From positions 1-64,000 of the forward strand of contig CALFXE010000001.1 of NCBI GenBank assembly GCA_937927845.1: a stretch of 64,000 nt of DNA, written 5' to 3'. The notes beneath the pieces were generated by a model. That model did no database searches. It had not been told where the DNA came from and saw only the letters and a list, made by a program, of their open reading frames with translations. The stretch comes from an uncultured Paludibacter sp. (lineage in GTDB: Bacteria > Bacteroidota > Bacteroidia > Bacteroidales > Paludibacteraceae). The position numbers and the translations under genes were made by a program. Each line of letters begins with the position of its first letter. The first letter of the stretch is position 1. Shown piece after piece: positions 51,982-59,878 of this stretch.

Positions 51982-53235
51982 TTAATTGTCCTTGATAAGA
52001 ATCACTTCCAGTTCTCTATTCTCTTCTTTCAGTTCAAAGCCAATTTTTTTAAAAGCAGCTTGCAATCCGGCTATATCAGTCAAAGAGAAAGGAAGATCAA
52101 TGGAGATATTTTTAGAAAAATTGGTTTCATCTATGATCGGGATTGCGCTATAATCATTTAACAGGTTTGCCACAAAAGAAGGAGGATAATTGTAAATGTG
52201 TTTGCGCAAACTGGCTTCTTCAATATCTAAATCAGGGAGCCTGTCGGCAGCAGTATTCTTTGCAGGGAGGGCTGCTTTCAGCACAAGGCAACGCATTTTT
52301 CTTTTTTCCTTTTTTACCGATATATTGAAATACCTTTTGAGATCGTCTTTCAAAAAGCCGAACATGGCCTCAACGGTTGTATCGTATAAAATCAATTCGT
52401 AGCAGTAAACCTTATTGAACTTCGCTTTATTGCTGACAAAAACCCGATTGTTTTCATAGGGAATTTCTTTGTTGTAAGCCGTTCTTGTAAGTGACAACAG
52501 CGATTGATTGATACTGTAGAAGCCGGTTACTTTATCTGCGCTTCGCCGTATGCCGGTTGCGCCGCTCACTCCATCAATGGCTGAACTTACCAAAGACCGG
52601 CAGAGTATTTCACTGCCGTCGCCGCCGTTGCCGTTTATAAATAAAGGCTTCGCAGGGTCAAAGTCAGGGAGGTCTTTCTTGAGTTTCAGTTTCACCTTTC
52701 TGCCGTTTATCAATGCCTGTATGTTATCGGCATTTACCTCGGCAGCATCCGTAATACCGGCTATCTTTCCGTTCTTGTCAATCCATACTTCGTGCGGAAT
52801 GATTGTGCAGGGAAAATATTCATCCAGCTTTTCACAGTCATACACCACAGGAATATTCAGTTCGCTATCGGTTCTGCTTCTTATACGATCAAGAATTTTT
52901 GTAATCTTCGTTTCATCGTCCTTTGATATTCGGCTTTTTGTATTCACGAGAATAATTTGCAACTCGTCTTTGAATTTTCGTTGTAATGAATCCAGGTGAG
53001 GAAACAGACTAAGGCAGGAACCGCACCAGCTACTCCAGAAATCAAGAAGGATTAATTTTCCTTTAAAGTCAGATAATCTCGCTGTAGATGATTTATAGTT
53101 CGTGACGTTTTTGAAAGTTATATCTGGTACATAATCCCCGACAGCGAGAGGCATAATGCTCTCCGGTGGGGACTGCGCAAAAGCATATAGTACGGGCCAT
53201 AAAATACCCTTTATGAAAAAAAGGCTTTTTTTCAT
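51982..53235 (-). CDS. TlpA-type thioredoxin with C-terminal DUF3738-like domain
   Basis: The 417-residue periplasmic protein has a signal peptide. A TlpA/ResA-like thioredoxin domain follows ('LDFWSSWCGSCLSLFPHLDSLQ', redox Cys pair WCGSC) with 'TIIPHEVWIDKNGKIAGIT'. An extra ~220-residue C-terminal part ends in 'PIIDETNFSKNISIDLPFSL' and 'LQAAFKKIGFELKEENRELEVILIKDN', resembling the DUF3738 module. That fusion recurs in Bacteroidota TlpA proteins. It probably reduces or isomerises disulfides of the secreted or imported partner. It is first gene of the SusCD operon. Confidence 0.8.
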   Translation of the reverse strand: MKKSLFFIKGILWPVLYAFAQSPPESIMPLAVGDYVPDITFKNVTNYKSSTARLSDFKGKLILLDFWSSWCGSCLSLFPHLDSLQRKFKDELQIILVNTKSRISKDDETKITKILDRIRSRTDSELNIPVVYDCEKLDEYFPCTIIPHEVWIDKNGKIAGITDAAEVNADNIQALINGRKVKLKLKKDLPDFDPAKPLFINGNGGDGSEILCRSLVSSAIDGVSGATGIRRSADKVTGFYSINQSLLSLTRTAYNKEIPYENNRVFVSNKAKFNKVYCYELILYDTTVEAMFGFLKDDLKRYFNISVKKEKRKMRCLVLKAALPAKNTAADRLPDLDIEEASLRKHIYNYPPSFVANLLNDYSAIPIIDETNFSKNISIDLPFSLTDIAGLQAAFKKIGFELKEENRELEVILIKDN

Positions 53236-53491
53236 TGCAGTTTAGTTTAGATGGAAAAAGAAATAGTTTAAAAATATCAGAGCCTTAACTAACCCTTACA
53301 CTGGATTCTTTGGCTTGCAAGCATAAAGGATTTTGTAAGAGTGCAGGAATGGAAAAAGCGGCGCATACGGCAAGCATACACCGCTGTGTGACACATGAGA
53401 AAGAGATTTTATGATAGTAACTTTCTTCATTCTTGCAGCACTAACTCCATTTAACTGCAAGTCTTGAGCGGCAAGGCTGAGTAAAAAAATA
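53236..53491. other. Spacer upstream of structured array
   Basis: I see no credible gene on either strand in this stretch; the short frames lack codon-like character. It should contain the promoter of the minus-strand TlpA-SusCD operon near 53236-53310 and grades into the inverted-repeat array that follows. Confidence 0.4.
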
Positions 53492-53667
53492 GGGGTTAAG
53501 CCTACCCGCCCTTTGCATCCCTGGCTCTGACAAAGCCACCTTCCTTGCGGAAGGCCGAAACACAAATGCGTAAGTAGGCTCAACCCCTTTAATATGGGGC
53601 TGAGCGCATTAACTTACTCTTGCGTTTCGTGAATTGTCAGATTCGGGATGCAAGACTTGTTAAGCGC
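53492..53667. repeat. Array of nested inverted repeats with attC-like features
   Basis: Three linked structures occur. (a) A 14-base arm pair (53492-53505 and 53574-53587, 13 of 14 paired) encloses hairpins TGGCT/AGCCA and CCTTCC-TTGC-GGAAGG. (b) The same right arm can instead pair with 53596-53605 (9 of 10). (c) A ~64-base hairpin has outer arms 53604-53613/53659-53667 (one bulge), a spacer, inner arms TCTTGC/GCAAGA (53618-53623, 53650-53655) and a central loop. The GTTAAGC boxes and two-box, spacer, two-box layout of (c) recall integron attC sites, but no integrase is in view. It may instead be a structured RNA or small mobile palindromic element. Confidence 0.45.
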
Positions 53668-53881
53668 TTACTACTTTTATCAAGATGAAGCGCAAAATAA
53701 AATCATTAGTCCAGTTTATAACTTTGGGTCAATGATTTCGATACTGTTACTCCAAATTTATAATAATTTACTCTGAAATAAACTATTTTATTATCAATAT
53801 AACGTAAATTAATTAGAAATTATCAAAAGTTATTCAAGTTCTGTTTAACCGTTTTACTTTTTGGCATTAAATATTGACGAA

Positions 53882-54223
53882 ATGCCCAAAAAGAAGCGGG
53901 AAATATCAGAAAAAGATAAAAAACAAGAAGAAGCAAGAAAACGACAGCATAAACTCAATTCGATAAAAACTGATTTTGAAGCAGGAAAAATTAAGAGCTT
54001 TGAACAAATTTTTGCGGTAATGGTCGAATCCCGCTTAGCCGCAGAGTTGAAGATGGGATTTGTAACATTCAGAAACAAGGTTAACAATCCTGGAGATTTT
54101 ACAAATAATGAACTTGTACGATTCGCAGAACTGTTGGACGTAGATATTAATATCATTCTAAAGTTCATCTTCAGCCTGATGAAGTATAAGACCAAAAATA
54201 CCAGTAGGATTGAAAACGTTTAA
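53882..54223 (+). CDS. Small basic HTH-like regulator
   Basis: The 113-residue protein has a strongly charged helical start (PKKKREISEKDKKQEEARKRQHK) and then a region resembling an XRE-type HTH in reduced form ('KMGFVTFRNKVNNPGDFTNNELVRFAELLDVDINIILKF'), which is common in Bacteroidota regulators. The ATG at 53882 is preferred over the TTG at 53861. It is convergent with the receiver-only gene 54249-54647, about 25 bases away. It may regulate the nearby peptide locus; inference. Confidence 0.6.
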   Translation: MPKKKREISEKDKKQEEARKRQHKLNSIKTDFEAGKIKSFEQIFAVMVESRLAAELKMGFVTFRNKVNNPGDFTNNELVRFAELLDVDINIILKFIFSLMKYKTKNTSRIENV

Positions 54224-54248
54224 TCGAATATTTTAATGCCGTGAAAGG

Positions 54249-54647
54249 TCAATCGGCAAAGCACTCTTTCCCTTCATAGACATCTCTTATGCAATTAACG
54301 ATTTCACTCAGTATATTATTCATGCTCCGATAAAAGTAGCCTCTAATTTTTAATTGTTTCATTTCTTCTACCACATCCGGTTCATAAATGTTTGTGGCAA
54401 TAATTATTTTAGCTGCAGGATCATAAGCAATAAGTTGTTGTATTAACTTTGTACCGGGAATTGCGTAAATTTTGTTTGTCCAATTGGCATCTGCGATAAC
54501 TATATGGGGTTTTATCTTTTTATAGCAAGTAACGCCTTCGGAACTATCATTGCACATTGAGACCATTTCAATACCGGAAGATAATAAGGTAGATTTTATA
54601 CCATTTAAAAAGATATTGCTTTTGCATATTGCAAGAACTCTTATCAT
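54249..54647 (-). CDS. Degenerate receiver-only protein
   Basis: The 132-residue protein has a CheY-like fold pattern. Asp53 in IVIADANW is in the phospho-acceptor position, but the usual acidic pair after strand 1 is replaced (VLAICKSN) and the conserved Lys position reads YFYRSMN. No output domain follows. It is likely a phosphorylation-independent or pseudo-receiver. It lies among other partial regulators (HTH-less AraC-like protein, LytS/LytR) in the peptide locus. Confidence 0.65.
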   Translation of the reverse strand: MIRVLAICKSNIFLNGIKSTLLSSGIEMVSMCNDSSEGVTCYKKIKPHIVIADANWTNKIYAIPGTKLIQQLIAYDPAAKIIIATNIYEPDVVEEMKQLKIRGYFYRSMNNILSEIVNCIRDVYEGKECFAD

Positions 54648-54677
54648 AGGAAGCCAGGTTTGGGTGCAAATATAAAA

Positions 54678-54701
54678 CAGTCTCCCCGTAAAGAGAGACT
54701 G
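54678..54701. promoter_or_regulatory. Hairpin upstream of small ORF
   Basis: A perfect 7-bp stem CAGTCTC/GAGACTG (54678-54684, 54695-54701) with a 10-base loop lies between the divergent receiver gene and the small ORF at 54740. It may be an operator or a 5' UTR structure. Confidence 0.4.
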
Positions 54702-54739
54702 CGCCTAATCAAAAACCATTAACCATTAAACCTTATCCT

Positions 54740-54823
54740 ATGAAAATTCAAGAGGAAGATACAAGTTTAAGGTTAAGACTCAAAAATCTTTCTTTTACGA
54801 GGCGGTCGTTAGTATATAGCTGA
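54740..54823 (+). CDS. Possible 27-residue peptide gene
   Basis: A short frame (MKIQEEDTSLRLRLKNLSF, then TRRSLVYS, TGA) is preceded by the A/T-rich leader ACCATTAACCATTAAACC and a spacing very like that before the 50-residue peptide gene at 55582 (CATTAACCAACTTAAAACC). The shared leader is the main support. The product is basic and has no Cys. It could be a decayed precursor peptide or an upstream regulatory frame. Nothing else coding was seen between 54648 and 54917. Confidence 0.3.
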   Translation: MKIQEEDTSLRLRLKNLSFTRRSLVYS

Positions 54824-54917
54824 AAGCCAGTAACCATCAATACGAAACAAAAGCTGGGAAAGAGAAAAGCAGGATGGTCGTAATGAGGACGCTGCCAAAC
54901 TTTACGAATGTAAAATC

Positions 54918-55457
54918 TTAATTCAACTTGGCCTTTTGCATAGAGCTTGTAAAAAATGCCAGGTCAGTAGCCTGCCTTTTAAAAGTATCAGGCGTCATAC
55001 ATAAGCAAAATATTCTGGAGTTTCCTTTGTAACAACTGATTGCTGTCTTGCACGGGGTGAAATGAAAAATATTGTATTGATTTGCTTCAATAGTCTGTAA
55101 ACCTGCTCTGGGTACATCAATAGTAATTCTTCCCTGCATCGTCATAAGCACAAACACTACAGGTTCTTTTGCTTCAAGAAATAGCTGTAACTCCTGTGTA
55201 AGCAAAAAATCATGAACATGGATTAAATATTCACCGCCTTTCGGTAATTCCTGCCGGAATATGCAACCAAAAGTTCCCTCGATTACGAAAAAATCTTTAG
55301 CAGCAGGCTCAGCATATTTTTTCAAATGGCCAAGAAGCTCCCGGCTGTACATCGCAGTGGGAAATTTTTTCCGGTCAATATCAAATCTTACATCAGGGTT
55401 CATTATTAGCAAGCAATATAAGAAAACTAAAAATATAATACAGCGGCTATACTCCAT
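54918..55457 (-). CDS. AraC-type sensor domain without HTH
   Basis: The 179-residue product resembles the N-terminal half of Bacteroidota AraC regulators, including the one at 45225: 'LIHVHDFLLTQELQLFLEAKEPVVFVLMTMQG' and NQYNIFHFTPCKTAISCYKG.. then CLCMTPDTFKRQ. It stops before any HTH. The first 18 residues are hydrophobic; starting at the internal Met (55403) would remove them and give a soluble protein. It may be a sensor that binds another regulator, or a truncated gene. It is divergent from the peptide gene at 55582 with 124 bases between them, so it may control it. Confidence 0.6.
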   Translation of the reverse strand: MEYSRCIIFLVFLYCLLIMNPDVRFDIDRKKFPTAMYSRELLGHLKKYAEPAAKDFFVIEGTFGCIFRQELPKGGEYLIHVHDFLLTQELQLFLEAKEPVVFVLMTMQGRITIDVPRAGLQTIEANQYNIFHFTPCKTAISCYKGNSRIFCLCMTPDTFKRQATDLAFFTSSMQKAKLN

Positions 55458-55581
55458 TTTACATAAGCTAATCGAGAGTTCACGTAACGGGTTTTTACAC
55501 GGGCTTTACTAACGTGATGTTTGGGTAGTAAATAACAGTGCTGCGTGAAAGCGGCCATTAACCAACTTAAAACCTAACATC

Positions 55582-55734
55582 ATGGTGACAACTGAAAATG
55601 TGTTTTCAAAGCCTTTAAGCATCGAGGAACTTGAAGCAAGATTTAAAAATGTATGGGCAAGTGTAGTTTCATTTTTTACTGATAGCTGCTGTATAGATAC
55701 GCAGCCGCCGCTGCCACCAGGTACAGGAAGATAA
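55582..55734 (+). CDS. 50-residue RiPP-like precursor peptide
   Basis: The frame opens at ATG 55582 (55582-55734). It encodes a leader-like first part (VTTENVFSKPLSIEELEAR) with an amphipathic helix (IEELEARFKNVWASVVSFF) and a core-like end SCCIDTQPPLPPGTGR, with vicinal cysteines and prolines. The A/T-rich 5' leader and an intrinsic terminator 25 bases after the stop give it a single-gene transcript, as is common for abundant precursor peptides. The next gene is an acyltransferase with an extra C-terminal domain, then LytS/LytR. Reading: a modified, possibly acylated, peptide used as signal or bacteriocin. Peptide existence and modification are inference. Confidence 0.6.
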   Translation: MVTTENVFSKPLSIEELEARFKNVWASVVSFFTDSCCIDTQPPLPPGTGR

Positions 55735-55758
55735 GTCTTCTTCGCTTTGCACCATTTC

Positions 55759-55786
55759 AGGAATCTGTAAACCGGATTCCTTTTTT
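55759..55786 (+). terminator. Intrinsic terminator of the peptide gene
   Basis: A perfect 7-bp stem AGGAATC/GATTCCT (55759-55765, 55775-55781) is followed by T-rich sequence TTTTTATT. It ends the 50-residue peptide transcript before the acyltransferase gene, so precursor and enzyme would be made at different levels. Confidence 0.75.
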
Positions 55787-55864
55787 ATTAGTGGCTTTCA
55801 CCGCCCCGGAATCTTTCTGAATTAAAAAACGGGCTACAATAAGCCTTTTCAAAAAAAGTACAAT

Positions 55865-57001
55865 ATGAACCGCTCCGAATATATAGAATCCAGAAACTCT
55901 CTTATAAATGATTTTGAAACGAAGTTTAGTTTTGATGATAATCAACCTCTGAATGGCCAGTTTAACATGGTAAGTGCATCACTTTCCAACTTTATTCCAG
56001 AAATTCATTGTTCCTCGCATAAGGATATTTACAAAAAGATTCTGCTGCATAAAAAACTAAGCATTCTTGAACAAAGTTCCTATCAAATTCTTGACTTCAT
56101 TGAAGTAGAAAATTTCGATGATGAAATTATTGGCCTACTAAAAACTAAGCCGACCATTATCTGCACCTTTCACACCGGTTCTTATCGGGTGATAAATCTT
56201 TTGCTTGCTAAATACAAAATTCCATTCACCTTAGTAATAGGAAAAGACATTACGGAAAAGGAGGGAGAATTGTTTTCCTCATTGTTTAACGATCTTCCAG
56301 GTAATGTAGATGGAAATAATCTTAAAATAATTAATGCAGAAAATGCCAAAGCAGGTGTACAAATGCTACGGGAACTAAAGCAGGGGAAAACACTTGTGTT
56401 ATATATTGATGGAAATAGCGGCGCCGGGACCACCACTACAGAAAACGAAAATAATTGCAGTGTTAACTTCCTTCATCAGCAAATATTCGCCAGAAAAGGA
56501 ATTTCATTTCTTGCCCATGTCTCCAATGTGCCAATTCTAACAGTCGCTTCTTACCGCAAATCCTGGGATGAGATCCGGCTTCGGTTCTTTGATCCTATTT
56601 ACCCCGATAAAAGTAAAGATAGGGAGAAATTTGCCATTGAGACCACCCAGCGAATTTATGACCTTATTGCTCCAATCATAAGATCATATCCAGAGCAATG
56701 GGAAGGCTGGCTATATATTCATAAAGTTGCTAATATTGTAAACTCCAAAATTCAGTCATTCAATTCTAATCATTCTTTAATCCCCACTGAAAAAATTAGC
56801 TTCAATTCGCAGCTATTTGGTATTTTTAAATTGCATAATATTCCTTTTTTATTGAAGAAAAACACTTATTCATTTTACGAAGTTGATGGCAAGCTGTATG
56901 ATCTGTTGACCGGATGTATTGAGCATCCTGTAAGAAGGGAATGTTTTGAAAATAACGTGTTCCATCAGCTTTACGAACAGGGTGTTTTAGTGTACCTGTA
57001 A
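55865..57001 (+). CDS. LpxL/HtrB-like acyltransferase with C-terminal extension
   Basis: The first ~290 residues of this 378-residue protein follow the lysophospholipid/lipid A acyltransferase pattern: ICTFHTGSYRVIN (His and acidic-position motif), 'ELKQGKTLVLYIDGNSGAG', 'FARKGISFLAHVSNVPILTVAS', then SYPEQWEGWLYIH. There is no N-terminal membrane helix, unlike LpxL, so it is probably soluble. The last ~75 residues ('IPFLLKKNTYSFYEVDGKLYDLLTG'...HQLYEQGVLVYL) form an added domain with faint PqqD/RRE character, the fold that binds RiPP leader peptides. It lies just after the peptide gene and 44 bases before LytS. Role proposed: acylation of the peptide; not demonstrated. Confidence 0.7.
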   Translation: MNRSEYIESRNSLINDFETKFSFDDNQPLNGQFNMVSASLSNFIPEIHCSSHKDIYKKILLHKKLSILEQSSYQILDFIEVENFDDEIIGLLKTKPTIICTFHTGSYRVINLLLAKYKIPFTLVIGKDITEKEGELFSSLFNDLPGNVDGNNLKIINAENAKAGVQMLRELKQGKTLVLYIDGNSGAGTTTTENENNCSVNFLHQQIFARKGISFLAHVSNVPILTVASYRKSWDEIRLRFFDPIYPDKSKDREKFAIETTQRIYDLIAPIIRSYPEQWEGWLYIHKVANIVNSKIQSFNSNHSLIPTEKISFNSQLFGIFKLHNIPFLLKKNTYSFYEVDGKLYDLLTGCIEHPVRRECFENNVFHQLYEQGVLVYL

Positions 57002-57045
57002 ACTGCGGCTTTCGCTGTTCCAATCTGACCAAAACCTGCAAAAAC

Positions 57046-58137
57046 ATGGCATCACTTCTTCCAGGGGAGAACAAAACGCCCTTTCAAATTTTAGTACATG
57101 CCTCTGCATGGGTTGTGTACGGCAGCTTTATATACATAGCTAATTATCTGGCTAACCCCAATATCAAAATAATTAACACCATTCTTTTCCTTCTTCCATT
57201 TTGTCTTACATTTTATGTAAGCATCTATTGCCTTAATCTTTACAGAAGAATTGGTGTTTTATGGAGCATAGCTTCTTTCTTTATTGTATTTTTTGTAATG
57301 GGGCTTATCGGCTATTGCTACATCTATCTTCTATTACCTCTTGCCGGCATTAAATTATACACCTCAGATAATTTTAGAGATTTTTTGAAAGGGGCAGTTC
57401 TGGGATATGTTCAATACTTCTCTTATGCAATGCTATACTTCTACGTTGTGCAATCTTTTAAAAAGGAAAGAGAACTCAGGAGACTTCAGGAAGAAAAGCT
57501 ACGAAACGAATTAGAAAATTCAATATTAAAGCAACAGGAACTGGAATTACAAAAAGACAAACTTCTTTTAGAATATGCTTTTTTACGTTCACAGGTTAAT
57601 CCCCATTTCCTGCACAATACACTAAACGTACTATTTTCGCAGGCTATGGAATATTCTCAGGAGTTAGCTGATAATATTTCAAAGCTTTCCCGGATCATGC
57701 GTTACTCAATGGAGAGTGTGGAATATGAAAGCGATAAGGTATTTGTGCAAAAGGAATTGGACAACTTGCAACTATTAATTGAAATAAATAATATCCGTTT
57801 CGGACATTCTAAGGTGATTGATTTTGCAGTAGAAGGTGTCATAAAAGACCAAATGATTCCGCCTCTGTCCATGATCACAGTTGTAGAGAATGCTTTCAAA
57901 TATGGCGACCTAAAAGACCCGGAACATCCTTTAAAGATCAGGGTGTCGCTTCATCCTGGACAAGTTTATTTTTACTGCCGGAATAAAAAGAAGAAAAACA
58001 ATTTTGAATTGTCTTCCCACAATATAGGCATCACTAACCTATCCAAAAGACTGGACGTTGCTTTCAAAGGGAAATATGAAATGAAGGCTGACGATGGAGA
58101 AGAGTTTTATACGTTTGAACTTACTGTAAACACTTAA
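57046..58137 (+). CDS. LytS-type sensor histidine kinase
   Basis: The 363-residue product has four transmembrane helices in the first ~150 residues and a coiled coil. A His_kinase domain follows (PF06580-type: 'RSQVNPHFLHNTLNVLFSQA', phospho-His187), with an HATPase end (PPLSMITVVENAFKYGDLK, then IGITNLSKRLDVAFKGKYEM). These kinases often detect peptides or membrane signals and pair with LytTR regulators, here 3 bases downstream. Placement directly after the peptide and acyltransferase genes suggests quorum-type sensing of the mature peptide; inference. Confidence 0.88.
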   Translation: MASLLPGENKTPFQILVHASAWVVYGSFIYIANYLANPNIKIINTILFLLPFCLTFYVSIYCLNLYRRIGVLWSIASFFIVFFVMGLIGYCYIYLLLPLAGIKLYTSDNFRDFLKGAVLGYVQYFSYAMLYFYVVQSFKKERELRRLQEEKLRNELENSILKQQELELQKDKLLLEYAFLRSQVNPHFLHNTLNVLFSQAMEYSQELADNISKLSRIMRYSMESVEYESDKVFVQKELDNLQLLIEINNIRFGHSKVIDFAVEGVIKDQMIPPLSMITVVENAFKYGDLKDPEHPLKIRVSLHPGQVYFYCRNKKKKNNFELSSHNIGITNLSKRLDVAFKGKYEMKADDGEEFYTFELTVNT

Positions 58138-58140
58138 CCT

Positions 58141-58860
58141 ATGATAAGGTGCGTAATAATTGATGATGAGCAGCCAGCGATTAATGTGCTTAAAAAGTAT
58201 ATTGATCGGTTGCCTAACCTGGAATTGATTGCCGCAGAAACTAATCCGCTATTGGGAATTGAAATTGTGAAGAAAGAAAAGCCCGATGTCGTTTTTCTGG
58301 ACATTCAGATGGATGAAATGAACGGAATTGAAGTAATGAAAATTTTAGGAGATAGTACGAATGTGGTCTTTTGCACAGCATATTCTGAATTTGCAGTTAC
58401 CAGTTATGAGCTTGATGCCATTGACTATTTAATGAAGCCAATTGAATTTAATCGGTTTGTTAAAGCGGTGCAACGTGTTACCGATGCGGTGGCGCATCAG
58501 CCCTGCTCAAATCCAGAAGCCATTCCAAATGATTATATATTCGTAAAGGCTGGGCAGAGAGGAAAGATGTTAAAAATTGATTTGGATGACATAGATTTTG
58601 TGGAAGGAATGAACAACTATGTCGCCTTTCACCGGGGACAACAAAAAACACTTGCTTACCTAACGATGAAGGAGTTGGAGGAGCGATTGCCAAACAGCCA
58701 GTTTATGAGGGTCCATAAATCGTATATCGTGGCATTGAAGCAAATTTCTTCTATGGAAAATAACGAACTCATACTTAAAAAGCTTCCGAAACGGATACCG
58801 ATTGGTGCAAACTACAAGGATGCTTTCATGGAAAGAATGAAAAATAAGTTGATGAGCTAA
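58141..58860 (+). CDS. LytTR-family response regulator
   Basis: The 239-residue protein has a receiver at 1-120 (acidic pair IIDDEQ, phospho-acceptor Asp54 in VVFLDIQMDEMNG, Lys in YLMKPI) and a LytTR DNA-binding domain at about 135-235 ('IFVKAGQRGKMLKIDLDDIDFVEGMNNYVAFH', 'ERLPNSQFMRVHKSYIVAL'). It is the partner of the LytS kinase and the last gene of that operon. Members regulate peptide production, autolysis and competence genes. Confidence 0.9.
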   Translation: MIRCVIIDDEQPAINVLKKYIDRLPNLELIAAETNPLLGIEIVKKEKPDVVFLDIQMDEMNGIEVMKILGDSTNVVFCTAYSEFAVTSYELDAIDYLMKPIEFNRFVKAVQRVTDAVAHQPCSNPEAIPNDYIFVKAGQRGKMLKIDLDDIDFVEGMNNYVAFHRGQQKTLAYLTMKELEERLPNSQFMRVHKSYIVALKQISSMENNELILKKLPKRIPIGANYKDAFMERMKNKLMS

Positions 58861-59123
58861 CTATGGTTAACGAAAAAAGAAGCTAAGAGGAATGGTATGC
58901 TAATTGAAAACTTTAGTAAAATAAGCAACCTCCGGCCTGGCGCAAAAAGTGTTTGTTTCGAAGTATCTGGTTAATTTACCAACTGAGAAACCGTTGAAAC
59001 ATCGACGTCGGAGTTTTCGTTGTGACTTAAATATAAGGCGACTCCTGCGGAAAAAATGATTAAGAAACATAATTTTAACGGTGAAATAATGCCCTTTCGA
59101 ATTTACCTTGCAAAAAAATAATC

Positions 59124-59507
59124 ATGCTTCCAGGTGATCTTACCGGTGATCTGATTAAACGTCTCAACTTTATCAAGGGACAAATTGAAGCAATTACCCG
59201 AATGCTGGACGAAGGTAAAGACCCTGATCAAATCTCCATTCAGTTCAAAGCCGCGGATCAGGCATTGCAAAAGGCACATTTTCTTCTTTTGGATGAGGTT
59301 TTCCGTAAAAGCCTGGCCTTGAAGCTGGTTAAGGTAATGAATGCCTGCCCGGGAAACTGCCCCGATGCTGAAAAAATCGAACTTTTAAAGCAACAATTTC
59401 CGCTAATAGAAGATAACGCACTCACCCAAAAAATGAAGGAAATCAATGAAATAGGCGACCGGTTGGCAAAGTACAACGAAGAAAATCCGGAAAATTCTCA
59501 GAAATAA
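59124..59507 (+). CDS. CsoR/RcnR-like metal-responsive regulator with altered metal site
   Basis: The 127-residue helical protein has the DUF156 core 'LIKRLNFIKGQIEAITRMLDEGKDPDQISIQFKAADQALQKAHFLLL'. In CsoR proteins metal ligands are a Cys in helix 2 and a His-x3-Cys pair. Here the first Cys position is filled by Asp/Gln, the His is kept (KAHFLLL), and the following Cys is lost. A new Cys pair occurs in MNACPGNCPD, after helix 2, and the C-terminal tail is extended by ~30 charged residues. It heads the metal cluster and probably represses it. Confidence 0.7.
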   Translation: MLPGDLTGDLIKRLNFIKGQIEAITRMLDEGKDPDQISIQFKAADQALQKAHFLLLDEVFRKSLALKLVKVMNACPGNCPDAEKIELLKQQFPLIEDNALTQKMKEINEIGDRLAKYNEENPENSQK

Positions 59508-59559
59508 TTTGGCGGACACCCATTGACCCCTCCCATCTTTGGTTTATAAAAAATAAATC

Positions 59560-59844
59560 ATGGAAAATAAAAGGGTTATTGAGGTGTTTACAGCCGGTTG
59601 CAGCGTATGCCAGCCTGCGGTTGAAATGGTTAAAAAACTGGCTTGTTCATCCTGCGAGGTCATTGTTTATGATCTGTCCAAACTTTGCGATACAAAGGAA
59701 TGTATCGAAAAAGCAAAACAATACGGTATTAAATCCCTTCCAGCCGTTGCTGTAAATGGCATTTTGCTCAAATGCTGTCAAAACAAGGGGATTTCTGAAA
59801 TAGAGTTGGTCAATGCCGGAATCGGCAAAACCATTGCAGCTTAA
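59560..59844 (+). CDS. Cysteine-rich thioredoxin/glutaredoxin-fold protein
   Basis: The 94-residue cytoplasmic protein has a thioredoxin-like start (IEVFTAGCSVCQPAVEMVKKLAC), redox pair CSVC, a second pair CSSC, single Cys residues in LCDTKEC and a CC near the C-terminus, plus the cis-Pro loop SLPAVAVNG. With eight cysteines it suits metal or thiol trafficking. It lies between the regulator and the P-type ATPase, all on the plus strand. Metal delivery or reduction for the pump is inferred. Confidence 0.75.
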   Translation: MENKRVIEVFTAGCSVCQPAVEMVKKLACSSCEVIVYDLSKLCDTKECIEKAKQYGIKSLPAVAVNGILLKCCQNKGISEIELVNAGIGKTIAA

Positions 59845-59878
59845 TTATTCTAAGAACATTTTTATTCTTTATACAACT

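Noticed and set aside
53296..53583. Minus-strand 95-residue frame in the inverted-repeat region
   Set aside because: It lies across the structured palindromes, has no codon-like character and no start signal; it is better explained by the repeats.
53492..53667. Confident integron attC call
   Set aside because: The outer box orientation of the first structure is reversed relative to attC, there is no integrase or cassette series, and only the second hairpin fits; kept as a tentative repeat instead.
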